64,000 bases of DNA from Nesterenkonia pannonica (GTDB taxonomy: Bacteria > Actinomycetota > Actinomycetes > Actinomycetales > Micrococcaceae). The stretch covers positions 1,054,001 to 1,118,000 of the forward strand of contig NZ_CP080575.1 in the NCBI RefSeq assembly GCF_019575955.1, given 5' to 3'. Below, in pieces: positions 39,175 to 49,526 of the stretch. A program made the position numbers and the translations under genes. The notes beneath the pieces were generated by a model. It was not told where the DNA came from. It searched no databases and saw nothing but the letters and a program-made list of their open reading frames with translations. Positions within the stretch are counted from its first letter, which is position 1, and each line of letters begins with the position of its first letter.

Positions 39175-40214
39175 GCCCTCTCAAGGCACCCGAACGTGTA
39201 GTCGGCATCGACTTCGGCACCAGCTCGGTGCGCGGCGTCGAAGTGACCACCCACCCCAAGAAAGGACCCCAGGTCAGGCGATTCGCGCGGATCGCCCTCC
39301 CCTCCGGCGCCGTCGAAGATGGGGAGGTCATGGAGCCGAACACCGTCGGCGATGCCCTGAAGCGCCTCTGGGAAAAGGGGAGCTTCAGCACCAACAAAGT
39401 GGCCCTAGGAGTCGGAAACCAACGAGTCCTCGTGCGGCCCTTCACCGTCGACGACCAGCCCGCCTCCCGCGTGCGAGAGGCGCTTCCCGCTCTCGTCGAG
39501 GAAATACTTCCCTTCCGCTCCGAAGATGCGCTCATCGACTTCTACCCCATCGAACGCCACCCCAACGACGCCGGTCGCGTCAACGGCCTCGTCGTCGCGG
39601 CCGCCAAGCACGCCATCGACGAAGCAGTGCGCGCCATACGCATCGCCAAGCTGCGCACGCACCGTGTTGACCTCATTCCCTTCGCCCTGTCTCGCGTGCA
39701 CCTCTGGGGCGAATACTCCAACGGAACGATCGCCCTGATCTACCAGGCGCCCTCATCCACCACAGTGCTCATCGCCACAAACCGCGTGCCGCGGTTCGTC
39801 CGCATCATTCCCGCCGGAGACGAAGACGTCACCGCCCACATGGAGCAGGTGCTCGGCCTCGGACACGAAGAGCTCACGGCAGAGCTGGCCACGCGACCCC
39901 GCGCACAGGACCCCCAGCGCTTCAACGAGGCCATGGGCGAGGCCAGCGAACAGATCGCGAAAGCAGCCCACGGCACCGCTTACTACTGGGCCAACAGCAC
40001 CGGACAGAAGATCGACACAGTCCTGCTGTCAGGACGAAATATGCACTCACCCGCCGTCTTCGAGCGATTCTCCGGACTCTTCGGCGACATCACAAAGATC
40101 GCCCACCCGACTGGCGGCTTCGGCCTCCACGACACCATCAGCGCAGAGGAGATGCGCATCGCGGCGCCCTCTGCAGCCATCGGCCTCGCGATGGGAGGAG
40201 AGAGCTGGCTATGA
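39171..40214 (+). CDS. pilM: Type IV pilus assembly protein PilM
   Basis: Actin-like ATP-binding protein that links the PilNO complex to the cytoplasmic motor. The frame is intact. The N-terminus RVVGIDFGTSSVRGVEVTTH holds phosphate loop 1; VALGVGNQRVLVRPFTVDD, EEILPFRSEDALIDFYPIER and AAAKHAIDEAVRAIRIAKL follow. ALIYQAPSSTTVLIATN matches the second phosphate region and DTVLLSGRNMHSPAVFERFS the adenosine region. 347 residues, normal length. It overlaps pilD upstream and pilN downstream by 4 bases each (ATGA). Confidence 0.9.
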   Translation: MSPLKAPERVVGIDFGTSSVRGVEVTTHPKKGPQVRRFARIALPSGAVEDGEVMEPNTVGDALKRLWEKGSFSTNKVALGVGNQRVLVRPFTVDDQPASRVREALPALVEEILPFRSEDALIDFYPIERHPNDAGRVNGLVVAAAKHAIDEAVRAIRIAKLRTHRVDLIPFALSRVHLWGEYSNGTIALIYQAPSSTTVLIATNRVPRFVRIIPAGDEDVTAHMEQVLGLGHEELTAELATRPRAQDPQRFNEAMGEASEQIAKAAHGTAYYWANSTGQKIDTVLLSGRNMHSPAVFERFSGLFGDITKIAHPTGGFGLHDTISAEEMRIAAPSAAIGLAMGGESWL

Positions 40215-41863
40215 GCCCCGACCCGAACCGTCCAGAAGAGACCTTCGACATCGACGAGCCCCTCGACGAACGCGGACGTGACCTGTGGGCCGCCGCACAG
40301 GCCCTCAGCGACGAGGCCGAGAGGAGCCCCGCCCCTCGGACTACGAGCCGCTGGCGCCGCCCTCCCAGGACTACTACTACGACAACGCCACCAACACCCA
40401 AGACCTCACTGACGCCCTGCGCCTGGCGGCTGAGGAAGGAACCATCGGCTCCGACCTGTGGGAACGTGCCATGGCGATGTCACAGGACGAGACGCGGCGC
40501 CCCCAAGAGCACACAGTGCCCGACGCAGGGCCCGCCCGAACCTTCGAGTCTCCAAGCCCACAGCCGCAGGAGCCCCGGCCAGCGCAGCCCCCAAGGCCCC
40601 TGCCAAAGAGCTCGAGCCCTATGACCAGGAGCGACGAGGCGCCAGCAGGAAGCGCGCCGCCTCGCCAGCAGGGGCGCGCATGGCTTCCCCGCCGCCCGCA
40701 GGAGGCTCCGGACGCTCCTCCGCGGATGAGCTTACCCGACGTGCCCCGAGGCCCCAATCGCCCAGAGGTCGGAGCATGGCAGACAAGCTGCGGCCGCCGC
40801 AGGACGATGAGCGCCCGCTGACGCCGAAGGAGCGCAAGCGCCAAGCCGCAGCCCGGACCAAGAAGGCCAAGGAGGAGGCAAAAGCTGCCGAGCGGGCCAA
40901 GAAGCTCGCTGCGCAGTCCGCGAAGAAGACCCGCAGAGCACGAGGAGCGACGAAGAGCGACGCCCGCAAGGCAGCGCAGGCGGCAAAGGCCGAGCACGCA
41001 GCCAGGCGCTCGGACAAGGCGGAGAAGCTCCCGCCGCTGAAACGCGACGGCAAGGCGCCTTCGGCCGCTCGCCCGGACCGCGCCCGCGGCTCCGCTGCCG
41101 CTGGCGCACAGTCGCGGCCTGAGACCACTGCAGAGCAGCTGAACAATCTCTCAGCAGCCGGACTGGAGAAGAAGAGCAGCCGCGGCACATTCAAGGACCG
41201 GCTCAACCAGACGCTCGCGCAGAGGAAGAGCCTGCCTATGGGGCTTCCTCCCGCAGTCGACCTCCTGCCGCCCGAGCTTCAGGACGCGAAGCGGACCCGT
41301 GCCGCACAGAGCGCCGGCGGCTTCGCCGTGCTGGCGGTCGCCGCCCTCATGGCAGGGCTCACCCTCATCGCGTGGCAGGACGCACGCCAGGCCCAGGCCG
41401 AGCAGCAGGCAGCGGAGCAGCTCTCCACCGACCTCACCGCCGCCCAGGCTCAGTTCCAGGAGGCCCGCGAACTCGCAGACACGGTCGAGGCGCTCGGCTC
41501 AGCTGCCGAAGCGGCCACATTCACCCACATCAGCTGGTTCGACATCATGGCCGAGCTGCGACGCAGCATCCCGTCGGACGTGCGCATCGAAGCGCTGAGC
41601 ATCGACTCAGCAAGCCCGCTGGAGCCCTACGACCAGCGCGAGGGTCCCTACGTCGAAGGGGAGCGGGCGGGGTACATCGAATTCACCGCCCTGTCCGGGG
41701 ACCTCCCGAACTGGCCGTCTGGACTCGCGGACTCGAGGACGTCCCCGGATTCGACGAAGCCACAGTGGTGCAGATGGAGGGCGACGAAAGCGAAGGCTAC
41801 GAGGTCCTCATGCAGCTCCAGCTTCAAGAGTCACTGTTCACCGTCCCGGAGGTCGCAGAATGA
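40211..41863 (+). CDS. pilN: PilN-like assembly protein with a long charged N-terminal extension
   Basis: The last 210 residues are PilN: GLPPAVDLLPPELQDAKRTR, one membrane segment (GGFAVLAVAALMAGLTLIAW), a coiled coil (QAQAEQQAAEQLSTDLTAAQ) and a ferredoxin-like domain (ISWFDIMAELRRSIPSDVRI). Ahead lie about 330 residues absent from ordinary PilN. They comprise an acidic start (EETFDIDEPLDERGRDLW), a near-repeat DLWAAAQALSDEA / DLWERAMAMSQDE, a Pro/Ala region, then a Lys/Arg/Ala-rich helix (KERKRQAAARTKKAKEEAKA). Shifts lie near 40330, 40555 and 41710. ATG 40211 overlaps the pilM stop, which favours one gene, but two genes cannot be excluded. The extension would be cytoplasmic. Confidence 0.78.
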
Positions 41864-42943
41864 GCCCTAAGATTCGAGTGACCCTCCTGGTCACGCTTCT
41901 CATCGGCGTACTGGTGGTCACCGCCGGACTGTTCTTCGGAATCATGCCCCAGCGAGAGAACGCTGCCGCTGCCGAATCGCAGCGGGAGACGGCCGAGGCG
42001 CACAACGCGCTTCTGCAGTCGCAGCTGGAGCAGCTTGCCGAGGACTCAGAGGCTCTGACCGAACGGCGCGAGCAGTTCGCCCGCCAGCTTCAGGCATTCC
42101 CTGAAGAGAACCAGTACGCGCGGTACATCGATGACCTCGACCTCATCGCCGATGAGCAGAGCGTCGAATACCGCGTCATGGAGACGGGGAGAAGGTCGTC
42201 TTCGATCTCGGCGTCTCACCGTGGCAGGGCGAAGGCAGCGGGGAATTCGGAGACCTCACCGACAGTGAGGGCACAGGGCCGGACGGTGCCGAGACGCCTT
42301 CACCTGCAGACCAAGCGGACGCCGGCGATGAGGGCGACCCCAGGACGGCGCAGGCCTGGGCGTCGGCGACCCTTCAGCGGACGCGAGCTCGTGGCAGTCC
42401 CGGTCGTCATCGAAGTGTCAGGCGGCGCCACCGGAATCCGGCACTTCGTCCGCCTCGTCCAGACGGGGACAGGTACACGACTCTGACCTCCCTGCGGTTC
42501 GAGGCATACGGTGACGACGACGAGGACGCGCCGCCCATCGGAGTCGATGACGACAGCGACCAGGACGGTGCCGAGCCTGCCAGCTTCAGCGTCACGCCCC
42601 TTCCGCTGAGCCTGCCCATGACCCCGCAGACCGAACCTCCCGCCTCCGAGGACCCCGACGCCGAGGCGGACCCCTCCGACGATGAGGGCTCCGCGCCCGA
42701 GGACGAGGAGGACGGCGGCAGCGAAAGCGAACCGGGCTCCTCCGCGAGCCTCGGCTCAGGGCCGGACGTTCTGTTCGGCGAGACCGTCGCCCGCATGGAG
42801 GGATACATATGGATTCTGCGCGAGGCCGGAGGAGGTGTCGGCTCCGGCCAGGAGACGAGCCGCAGCTCGACAGCACAGCTCCGGCAGACGAGGACGACGG
42901 AACCGCCCCCGGCACGGACGACACCTTCGACGTCGAACTCTGA
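41860..42943 (+). CDS. pilO: PilO-like assembly protein with acidic C-terminal tail
   Basis: Partner of PilN. ATG 41860 overlaps the pilN stop. One membrane segment (VTLLVTLLIGVLVVTAGLFF) is followed by a coiled coil (ESQRETAEAHNALLQSQLEQ, LAEDSEALTERREQFARQLQ). Next comes FPEENQYARYIDDLDLIADE and, after shifts, VVFDLGVSPWQGEG and VAVPVVIEVSGGATGIRHFV with TSLRFEAYGDDDEDAPP. The final 130 residues are very acidic (EDPDAEADPSDDEGSAPEDE) before GETVARMEGYIWILREA and a tail ending DDTFDVEL at 42943. The acidic tail is unusual for PilO and lies outside the membrane. Shifts occur near 42190, 42375, 42460 and 42835. Confidence 0.78.
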
Positions 42944-42949
42944 CCCCAT

Positions 42950-43023
42950 GCGGAGGCCCACGCCTCCGCCCCAAACCCCATGATGAGGTCCGGCCCATGG
43001 TACGGATGGGCCGGGCCTCATCA
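42950..43023 (+). terminator. Tandem stem-loops ending the pilus operon
   Basis: GCGGAGGC-CCAC-GCCTCCGC at 42950-42969, then an 18-base-pair stem (42981-42998 with 43006-43023, one G-T pair) around GGTACGG. They follow the pilO stop by 6 and 37 bases. The second is one of the longest stems in the window and probably marks the operon end; no T-run follows. Confidence 0.75.
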
Positions 43024-43083
43024 TGACGATGCGAATCCGTAGGTCAGGTGAAGCGCCCGCTGTGAAGAAAGTAGGACCAGGGC

Positions 43084-44031
43084 GTGGCGGGACTGCATCA
43101 GTCGGGCATACGTGTGCTGATCACCGCCCTGATCCTGGCGACCCTCACCTCTGCGGGCCTATGGCTCAGCGAGCCGCGGACGGATCACCCAGAGCCCGCC
43201 CACCATTGGTCCGACGTGGATCAAGCATTCGTCTCGCTGGTGAACCAGGCGCGATCGCAGAGGGGCGTGGAGGCTCTGCAGCAGTGGGAGCCGCTGAGCG
43301 CGTCTGAGGCAGGCGCGGCCGAATGGTCATACCTAACGATGAACGTCCAGCACATCTGGCACGATGAGGCGCACATCAGTGCAGGCATGCAGAATGCCTA
43401 CTGCCTGTCCGGCGGGGAGAACGTCGCCTACACGTCCAGATCGGGAAGCAGCACGCCCCAGGTGCTCGATGCCGAACGAGTGGCGCAGGAGCTCTTTGCT
43501 TAGCTACATGGATTCCCGGGCCATCGTGAGAACCTGCTTCGTCCCAACTACGGCTTTCACGGTTCAGGCACGGTCGTCCACCGGTTCACCACGGACTCCG
43601 GAACGGACTACGTGCGGATCTACCACACGCACCGGTTCGGCGTGGACTGCCGATCTGACCAAATGCCGCCGCGCGGCTCGCGAGGCCCCTGTCCATCAGT
43701 CCGCCGGCGAACGCCCCCATGGTGTTCCAGGAGGAGAGCATGGTTCCGACTGAGGAGATTCCCTACGCGGCGGCCCCGAGCCCGGTGCGCAGTTCGACCC
43801 CACAGGCATTGGTTCGCCAGCGTCGTTCCGCCGCTGACGGCCTACTCGATCATCACCCTGACCCTGACTCTCGTCCTGGCGTGCGTGACGCTGGGGACGC
43901 TGCACCATCGAAGAGCGACCGCCCGCAGGATGCTGACCATGACCCAGTTCAGGCCCGAGTCCTCCTCGCTGCTCCTTCTCGAAGCTCCCTCCGGCAGCCA
44001 GCGCGCCGAGGCCAGGCTGTCGCGTGAATGA
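43084..44031 (+). CDS. CAP/SCP-domain protein with N- and C-terminal membrane segments
   Basis: Extracytoplasmic CAP-superfamily protein. The first membrane segment is VLITALILATLTSAGLWLS. The CAP core reads FVSLVNQARSQRGVEALQQW, AAEWSYLTMNVQHIWHDEAH, GENVAYTSRSGSS, then across a shift at 43498-43504 YMDS and PGHRENLLRPNYGFHGSGTV, ending IYHTHRFGVDC. His residues of the family cavity (HIWHDE, GHREN) are present. A second hydrophobic segment near 43835-43905 (LTAYSIITLTLTLVLACVTL) and a charged tail follow; whether this belongs to the same protein depends on shifts near 43695 and 43790. It comes directly after the pilus operon terminator. Confidence 0.65.
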
Positions 44032-44098
44032 CTGCGGCGGAGCCTCTTCCCACGAAACGATGATGATCTGCCGAGGAAGGTGGCGCTAGGCTGGGGTC

Positions 44099-44474
44099 AT
44101 GACTCAGCGACCAGATTCCAACGGCCCGGGACGACGTCCCGTTGCCGGTCGCCCGGTTCCCAAGAACCTCGGCGACAGCGGGCGGCCCAAGGGGCCCCGG
44201 AACTTCGGCCCAGCTGAGGACGAGGACGACTTCGTCCCGCCCAACCCGAAGAACCCCTGGCAAGCTCCAGGCTTACCATCGTCCTCGGCTGGGGCATGGT
44301 CATCATCGGCATCATCGCCCTGGTCTCCGTGCCCTTCATCCCGATCGACTGGCCGTCCTGCTGGCGCCGTGGATCGTTCCTGGACTCATTGCGCTCGTCA
44401 TCATAGGACTGATCGTCCTGTTCCTGCAGATGCCCTCGAAGCGCAGCGGCAGCGGCAACGGCGCGCAGCTCTGA
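44099..44474 (+). CDS. Small two-span membrane protein of unknown function
   Basis: ATG 44099 starts a Pro/Gly/Arg-rich cytoplasmic stretch (MTQRPDSNGPGRRPVAGRPV), then EDEDDFVPPNPKNPW. After a shift near 44265 two hydrophobic segments follow: LTIVLGWGMVIIGIIALVSV and, after PFIPIDWPS and a further shift, APWIVPGLIALVIIGLIVLF, then LQMPSKRSGSGNGAQL at the stop. About 125 residues. I do not recognise a named family; similar small membrane proteins occur upstream of acyl-CoA ligases in Micrococcaceae, as far as I recall. It lies 60 bases before the ligase gene. Confidence 0.6.
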
Positions 44475-44533
44475 ACGCTGCTCCGCGCCGAGGACCCCAA
44501 CAACGCTTACACCGACCCAAGGAGGAGCACGCC

Positions 44534-46443
44534 GTGCAGGAGATCTCAACGCCAGAGCTCGTCGACGTAGACCCTAAGCTCAACATCACCGACCTCCTCG
44601 AGCAGCAGGCTGAGAGTGATCCCCACAACGTTCTCTACACCGTCAACGACGGGACCGGAACGTGGCGTGACATCACTGCGGCGGAATTCCGAGCTGACGT
44701 CGTCCGCGTCGCAAAGGGCCTCATCGCCTCAGGCGTCGAGTCCGGGGACCGCGTCGCCATCATGTCGACCACCCGGTACGAATGGGCGCTGGTCGACTTT
44801 GCCGTCTGGTATGCGGGGGCGGTCTCGGTTCCGATCTATGAGACCTCGGCCGCGTCACAGATCAGCTGGATCCTCAAGGACTGCGGAGCCAAGCTCGCCC
44901 TCGTCGAGAACAACGAGCTCAAGGCTGCGGTGGAGGAGGCCGCGCAGCAGGAGGAGCTCAGCCTCATGGGCGTTCTGACGTTCGAGAACGGCGATCTGGA
45001 GACCCTGCGCGCCGCGGGCGTCAAAGTCGACGGAGCCTCACTGGGAGAGCGCCGGACCGCCGCATCCGGCACTGACCTCGCCACTCTCATCTACACCTCC
45101 GGGACCACCGGCAGTCCCAAGGGGTGCGAGCTGACGCACGGCAATTTCACCGTTCACTGCGCCCAGACCATCGCAGCGATGGACGGAGTGCTCAACAAGC
45201 ACTCCTCGACCGTGCTGTTCCTCCCGCTCGCCCACGTCTTTGCGCGCTGGGTCTCCGTCCTCTTCGTAGCGATGGGCGGCAAGGTGGCTCACACCTCGAA
45301 CATCAAGCACCTCGTCGAGGACCTCGGCAGCGTCCGGCCGACCTTCCTGCTCGGGGTGCCGCGCGTGTTCGAGAAGGTGTACAACTCAGCGCACGCCAAA
45401 GCTGAGGCCGAGGGCAAAGCAACGATCTTCCTCAAAGCTGTCGACGTCGCAGCCGACTACTCGCTCGCGAGCACCAATGGCCGCCCCTCCCTGATGCTTC
45501 GAGCCAAGCACGCAGTCTTCAGCAAGCTCGTGTACTCAAAGCTGCGCACGCGCATGGGCGGCAATGTCACCCACGCGTTCTCCGGCGGCTCGCCGCTGGG
45601 CTCGCACACCGGCCACTTCTTCAACGGCATCGGCATCCAGATCATCGAAGGGTACGGACTCACCGAGACCACCGCGCCCGTCACCGGCAACATCCCCTCG
45701 ATCTACCGCATCGGCACGGTGGGCACTCCGCTGCCCGGGAACTCGATCCGCATCGCAGACGACGGTGAGGTGCTGGCCTCCGGGACGGCGCTGTTCCGCG
45801 GCTACTACAACAACGAGGACGCCAACGCCGAGTCATTCGTGACAGACGAGGACGGCACCCGCTGGTTCCGCACCGGTGACCTGGGAGCACTCGATGAGGT
45901 CGGCCGCCTCACCATCACGGGGCGCAAGAAGGACATACTGATCACGCAGGGCGGCAAGAACGTCTCTCCTGCCCAGCTTGAGGACGGCATGCGGGCCGAC
46001 GTGCTGATCTCCCAGGCTGTGGTGGTCGGAGATGACAAGCCCTTCATCGGAGCCCTGGTGACCTTGGACGAAGAGATGGCCCCGGGGTGGTGCGAGCGCC
46101 ACGGCATCGACCCTGAGACGCCCATCGTCGAGCTCACCGAGCACCCCGAAGTGATCAAGCACGTGCAGTCCGTCATCGACAAGGCCAACGAATCGGTCTC
46201 GCAGGCGGAGTCCATCCGCAGCTTCACCATTCTTGAGCAGGATTTCACGATCTCCGCCGGGCATCTCACCCCTCGCTGAAGATACGTCGACCGGAGGTGA
46301 TGAGGGACTTCGACGGCGTCGTCGACTCGCTCTACTCACGCGCCGCCGCGGCACGCGAAGCCGCCCATCACGCGCGGGAGCGCGCCGCGAAGGCACGTGA
46401 CAAGTTCGTCGCCAATATTCAGGAGAGGCGCCACCACGACTGA
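44534..46443 (+). CDS. Long-chain fatty-acid-CoA ligase (AMP-forming)
   Basis: Adenylate-forming enzyme that activates fatty acids as acyl-AMP then acyl-CoA. GTG 44534 begins MQEISTPELVDVDPKLNITD. Motifs are the P-loop IYTSGTTGSPKGCELTHGNF, LPLAHVFARWVSVLFV, the A4/A5 region AFSGGSPLG and IIEGYGLTETTAP, then WFRTGDLGALDEVGRLTITG and the hinge RKKDILITQGGKNVSPAQLE. The frame runs intact until 46275, where one C seems lost from CACCCC. The repaired end continues with SLKIRRPEVMRDFDGVVDSL and an Ala/Arg-rich helix to 46443. About 635 residues, normal for actinobacterial FadD15-like ligases. Confidence 0.9.
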
Positions 46444-46525
46444 CCCCGAAGCGCACGGGAGTCCGTGATGTGGGATGCAGGATGGACAATTCGGCGTCGC
46501 CGCGCCCGTCACTTAACCTATTTGA

Positions 46526-47956
46526 GTGACTGAAGCAGAGACCCGCCAGAGCCCCAGCCAGGAATTCAGCAGCACCGAGCCGCTCACGGCTCCGGGAGAG
46601 ATCCTCCACACCGGCGCGGCCGAGTATCCCGGCCTGGACACGTGGCGCTCTCTGCCGCTCTCCCAGCAGCCAGCATGGCAATCGCACCCGGACTTCGAGG
46701 CCGCGTGCCAGCAGCTCTCGGACAACCCTCCGCTGGTGTTCGCTTACGAGGTGGACCGCCTCCGCCGACGCCTCGCGGCCGTTGCGGAGGGGAAGCGTTC
46801 CTGCTCCAGGGCGGAGACTGCGCAGAGGTCTTCGAGGAGATCACCGCCGAGCGCATCTCCGGGAAGATCAAGACCATACTCCAGATGGCCGTGGTGCTCA
46901 CCTACGGGGCCTCAGTGCCTGTCGTGAAGATGGGACGCATGGTAAGCCAGTACGCCAAGCCTCGCTCCTCGGACGAGGAGACGCGAGACAGTGTGACCCT
47001 GCCCTCCTTCCGAGGCGACATCGTCAACCAGTACGAGTTCACCGAAGCGGCCCGCATCCCCGACCCCAAGCGGATGCTCCAGGCATACAACAAATCTGCG
47101 GCGACGCTGAACCTCATCCGCGCCTTTACAGAGGGCGGGTTCGCCGACTTGCGCGCCGTGCAGCAGTGGAACAAGGGCTTCATGGACAACCCCGCTCACG
47201 CGCAGTACCAGCAGCTCGCGGGCGAGGTGGAGCGGGCGGTGAAGTTCATGCACGCTGCTGGGGTCTCGTCGGACTCCCTGAAGCGCACCGAATTCTATGT
47301 CGGGCATGAAGGGCTCCTGCTGGACTACGAGCGCGCACTGACCCGCATCGATTCGCGCACCGGCTCCCCGTACGTCACCTCCGGACACTTCATCTGGATC
47401 GGCGAGCGGACCCGCGAGCTGGATGGGGCCCACGTGGACTACCTCTCCCGGGTGCGGAACCCCATCGGCATCAAGCTGGGCCCCTCGACGACCCCCGAGA
47501 CCGCGTTGGAGCTGATCGAGAAGCTCGACCCCAACCGGGAGCCGGGTACTCACACTCATCACCCGCTTCGGCGCATCGAAGATCCGCGACGGACTGCCCC
47601 CGGTGGTCGAAGCTGTGCGCGATGCCGGGCACCGGCCCGTGTGGGTGACCGACCCGATGCACGGCAACAACATCAACGCCGCCAACGGCTACAAGACCCG
47701 CCGCTTCGACGACATCATGGACGAGGTCCGCGGGTTCTTCGAGGTGCACAAGGCCGCAGGCACCTACCCCGGAGGTGTCCACGTGGAGATGACCGGAGAC
47801 GATGTGGCCGAGTGTGTGGGCGGGTCAGACCCCATCGATGAGTCAGCCTTCAACGACCGCTACGAGTCGCTCGTCGACCCGCGGCTGAACCATAAGCAGT
47901 CTCTCGAGCTGGCCTTCCTGGTCGCAGAGTCGCTCAAGGACATGAGCCGGGGCTGA
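46526..47956 (+). CDS. 3-deoxy-7-phosphoheptulonate synthase, class II
   Basis: First shikimate-pathway enzyme, joining PEP and erythrose-4-phosphate. This is the plant-like class II type usual in Actinobacteria. Landmarks are LDTWRSLPLSQQPAWQSHPD, FLLQGGDCAEVFEEITAERI, VPVVKMGRM followed by QYAKPRSSDEETRDSVTLPS, FRGDIVNQYEFTEAARIPDP, YVGHEGLLLDYERALTRI, GHFIWIGERTRELDGAHVDY, NPIGIKLGPSTTPE, VWVTDPMHGNN and GGVHVEMTGDDVAECVGG. Shifts lie near 46795 and 47540. Two conserved Ala-Gly pairs read Ala-Tyr (46742) and Val-Ser (46942), both at suspected GCCGGC sites. GTG 46526 is the likely start. Confidence 0.92.
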
Positions 47957-47970
47957 CGTTAAGCACCAAC

Positions 47971-48005
47971 CCTCGGGGCGGCCCGCTTATGGAGCCGCCC
48001 CGAGG
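47971..48005 (+). terminator. Stem-loop between the convergent DAHP synthase and kinase genes
   Basis: CCTCGGGGCGGC (47971-47982) pairs over 12 bases with GCCGCCCCGAGG (47994-48005). It lies 14 bases after the DAHP synthase stop and 33 bases beyond the stop of the convergent kinase gene. Confidence 0.8.
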
Positions 48006-48038
48006 CTCTCCTATGGGGAACGTGGAATGCTGCGGAGG

Positions 48039-49483
48039 CTATTCGCCGCCGCCCAGCGACAGGATGATCGAAGGACTGATTCCCAGCTGGTAGGCGACCA
48101 GCATCACAACTGCCAGGATGATCATCAGCAGGGCGACTGCCATTCCCTGGCGTGCAGGGGTCGGCGCCGCGAGCTGCACGGCAGGGCGCTGGCGCTCCTT
48201 CTTCGTGGCCCCGACTCGGATCGAAGCGTGCGATCCGGGGCTGGCCGACAGGGCCTCCTCATGCACTCCGGTGTCGTCCTCCTTGACGCCTAGGCGGCCG
48301 GGCAGAGGCACCTGCGCCACTGTCTGACGCTCCTCCTCGGCGAGGCTCGACGGAGCCTGTGGGCGTGGCGGGGCCGATCGTGCGGTGCCCAGAGCCGTCG
48401 TGACGTCCTCATCCCAGCTGCTCGGCTCCACTGTGGTGGGAAAGTCCTCCACCGCATCCATCACGCGAGTGCGGTCCTCCTCCTCTTCCTCCTCGGGAGG
48501 GGCGGGGCCGAGGCCTCCTCAGGCTCATCGGAGCTGTCGTGCTTCGCGTGGTCCTCGGTGAGGGGATCGCTGCGGTTGACGGGTCGGCCGGGGCCGCCGA
48601 AGGCTCCTGCCGCGAGCGCCGCTCCTGTGCGCCCCTGAAGTCCAGCTGCTCGTCCGCGAGCTGCTCCTGCACGGCGATGAGGCTCCTAAGCATGTCGTCG
48701 GCATGCGTGGGGCGCTCCGTGGGGTCGGCCTGGGTCGCAGCCCTCACCAGCTCGTCCAGCTCCGGTGCCAGCCCGGGGACGAGGGAGGACGGTGCTGGCA
48801 CTGTCGAATTGACGTGCTGGAAGGCTACGCGCACGGCTGACTCACCGGTGTAGGGCTGCACTCCGGTGAGCATTTCGTACAGGACGATCCCCAGCGCGTA
48901 GATGTCGGCACGCTCGTCCGCACCCTCGCCCGAGAGAAGCTCCGGAGCGATGTAGGCGACCGTGCCCATCAGCGTCGATGTTCCGGAGTGGTGCGTCGCA
49001 GCGCGCGCCAGGCCGAAGTCGGCGAGCTTGATGCGCCCCTCGGTGGAGACCAGGACATTCTCGGGCTTGATGTCGCGATGGACGAGACCGGCGCGGTGTG
49101 CGGCGGAGAGGCCGCCCAAGATCGCCTCGGCGTACGCCAGGGCGAGCCGGGGTCATCGGCCCCTTCCTGAGAAGGGTGCGGAGGGTCACACCCGGCACGT
49201 ACTCCATGACCATGTAGGCCGTTTCGCGGGTTTGGCCCTGGTCGAGGACCTGCACCACGTTCGGATGAGCCAGGCGGGCAGAGTTGCGGGCCTCATTCTC
49301 GAACCGGGTGACGACCTTGCGATCCTCCGCCATGTGCGGGAAGAGCACCTTGACCGCGACGTCACGATTCAGGCGCTCGTCGCGGGCCCGATACACCGTG
49401 GACATGCCTCCACGGGCGATCCGGTCCTGAATGCGGTAACGACCCTCGATCGTCGAGTCGATCCAGCTGCTCTCTTCGCTCAC
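48039..49483 (-). CDS. Membrane-anchored Ser/Thr protein kinase
   Basis: Hanks-type kinase of the PknB class. ATG 49483 gives IEGRYRIQDRIARGGMSTVY (Gly loop), DVAVKVLFPHM (catalytic Lys), AYMVMEYVPGVTL and, after a shift near 49145, AGLVHRDIKPENVLVS, IKLADFGLARA (DFG), GTVAYIAPELLSGE and ADIYALGIVLYEMLTGVQPY. A Ser/Pro/Arg-rich juxtamembrane stretch follows, and after a shift near 48500 comes DFPTTVEPSSWDEDVTTALG. A single membrane segment, MAVALLMIILAVVMLVAYQL, leaves only about 15 residues outside. There are no PASTA repeats, so it is unlikely to sense muropeptides directly as PknB does. Confidence 0.87.
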
Positions 49484-49526
49484 GTCAGCCAGAGTAACGT
49501 GCCCGCGTGCCGCAGGGTTTCAGGCT

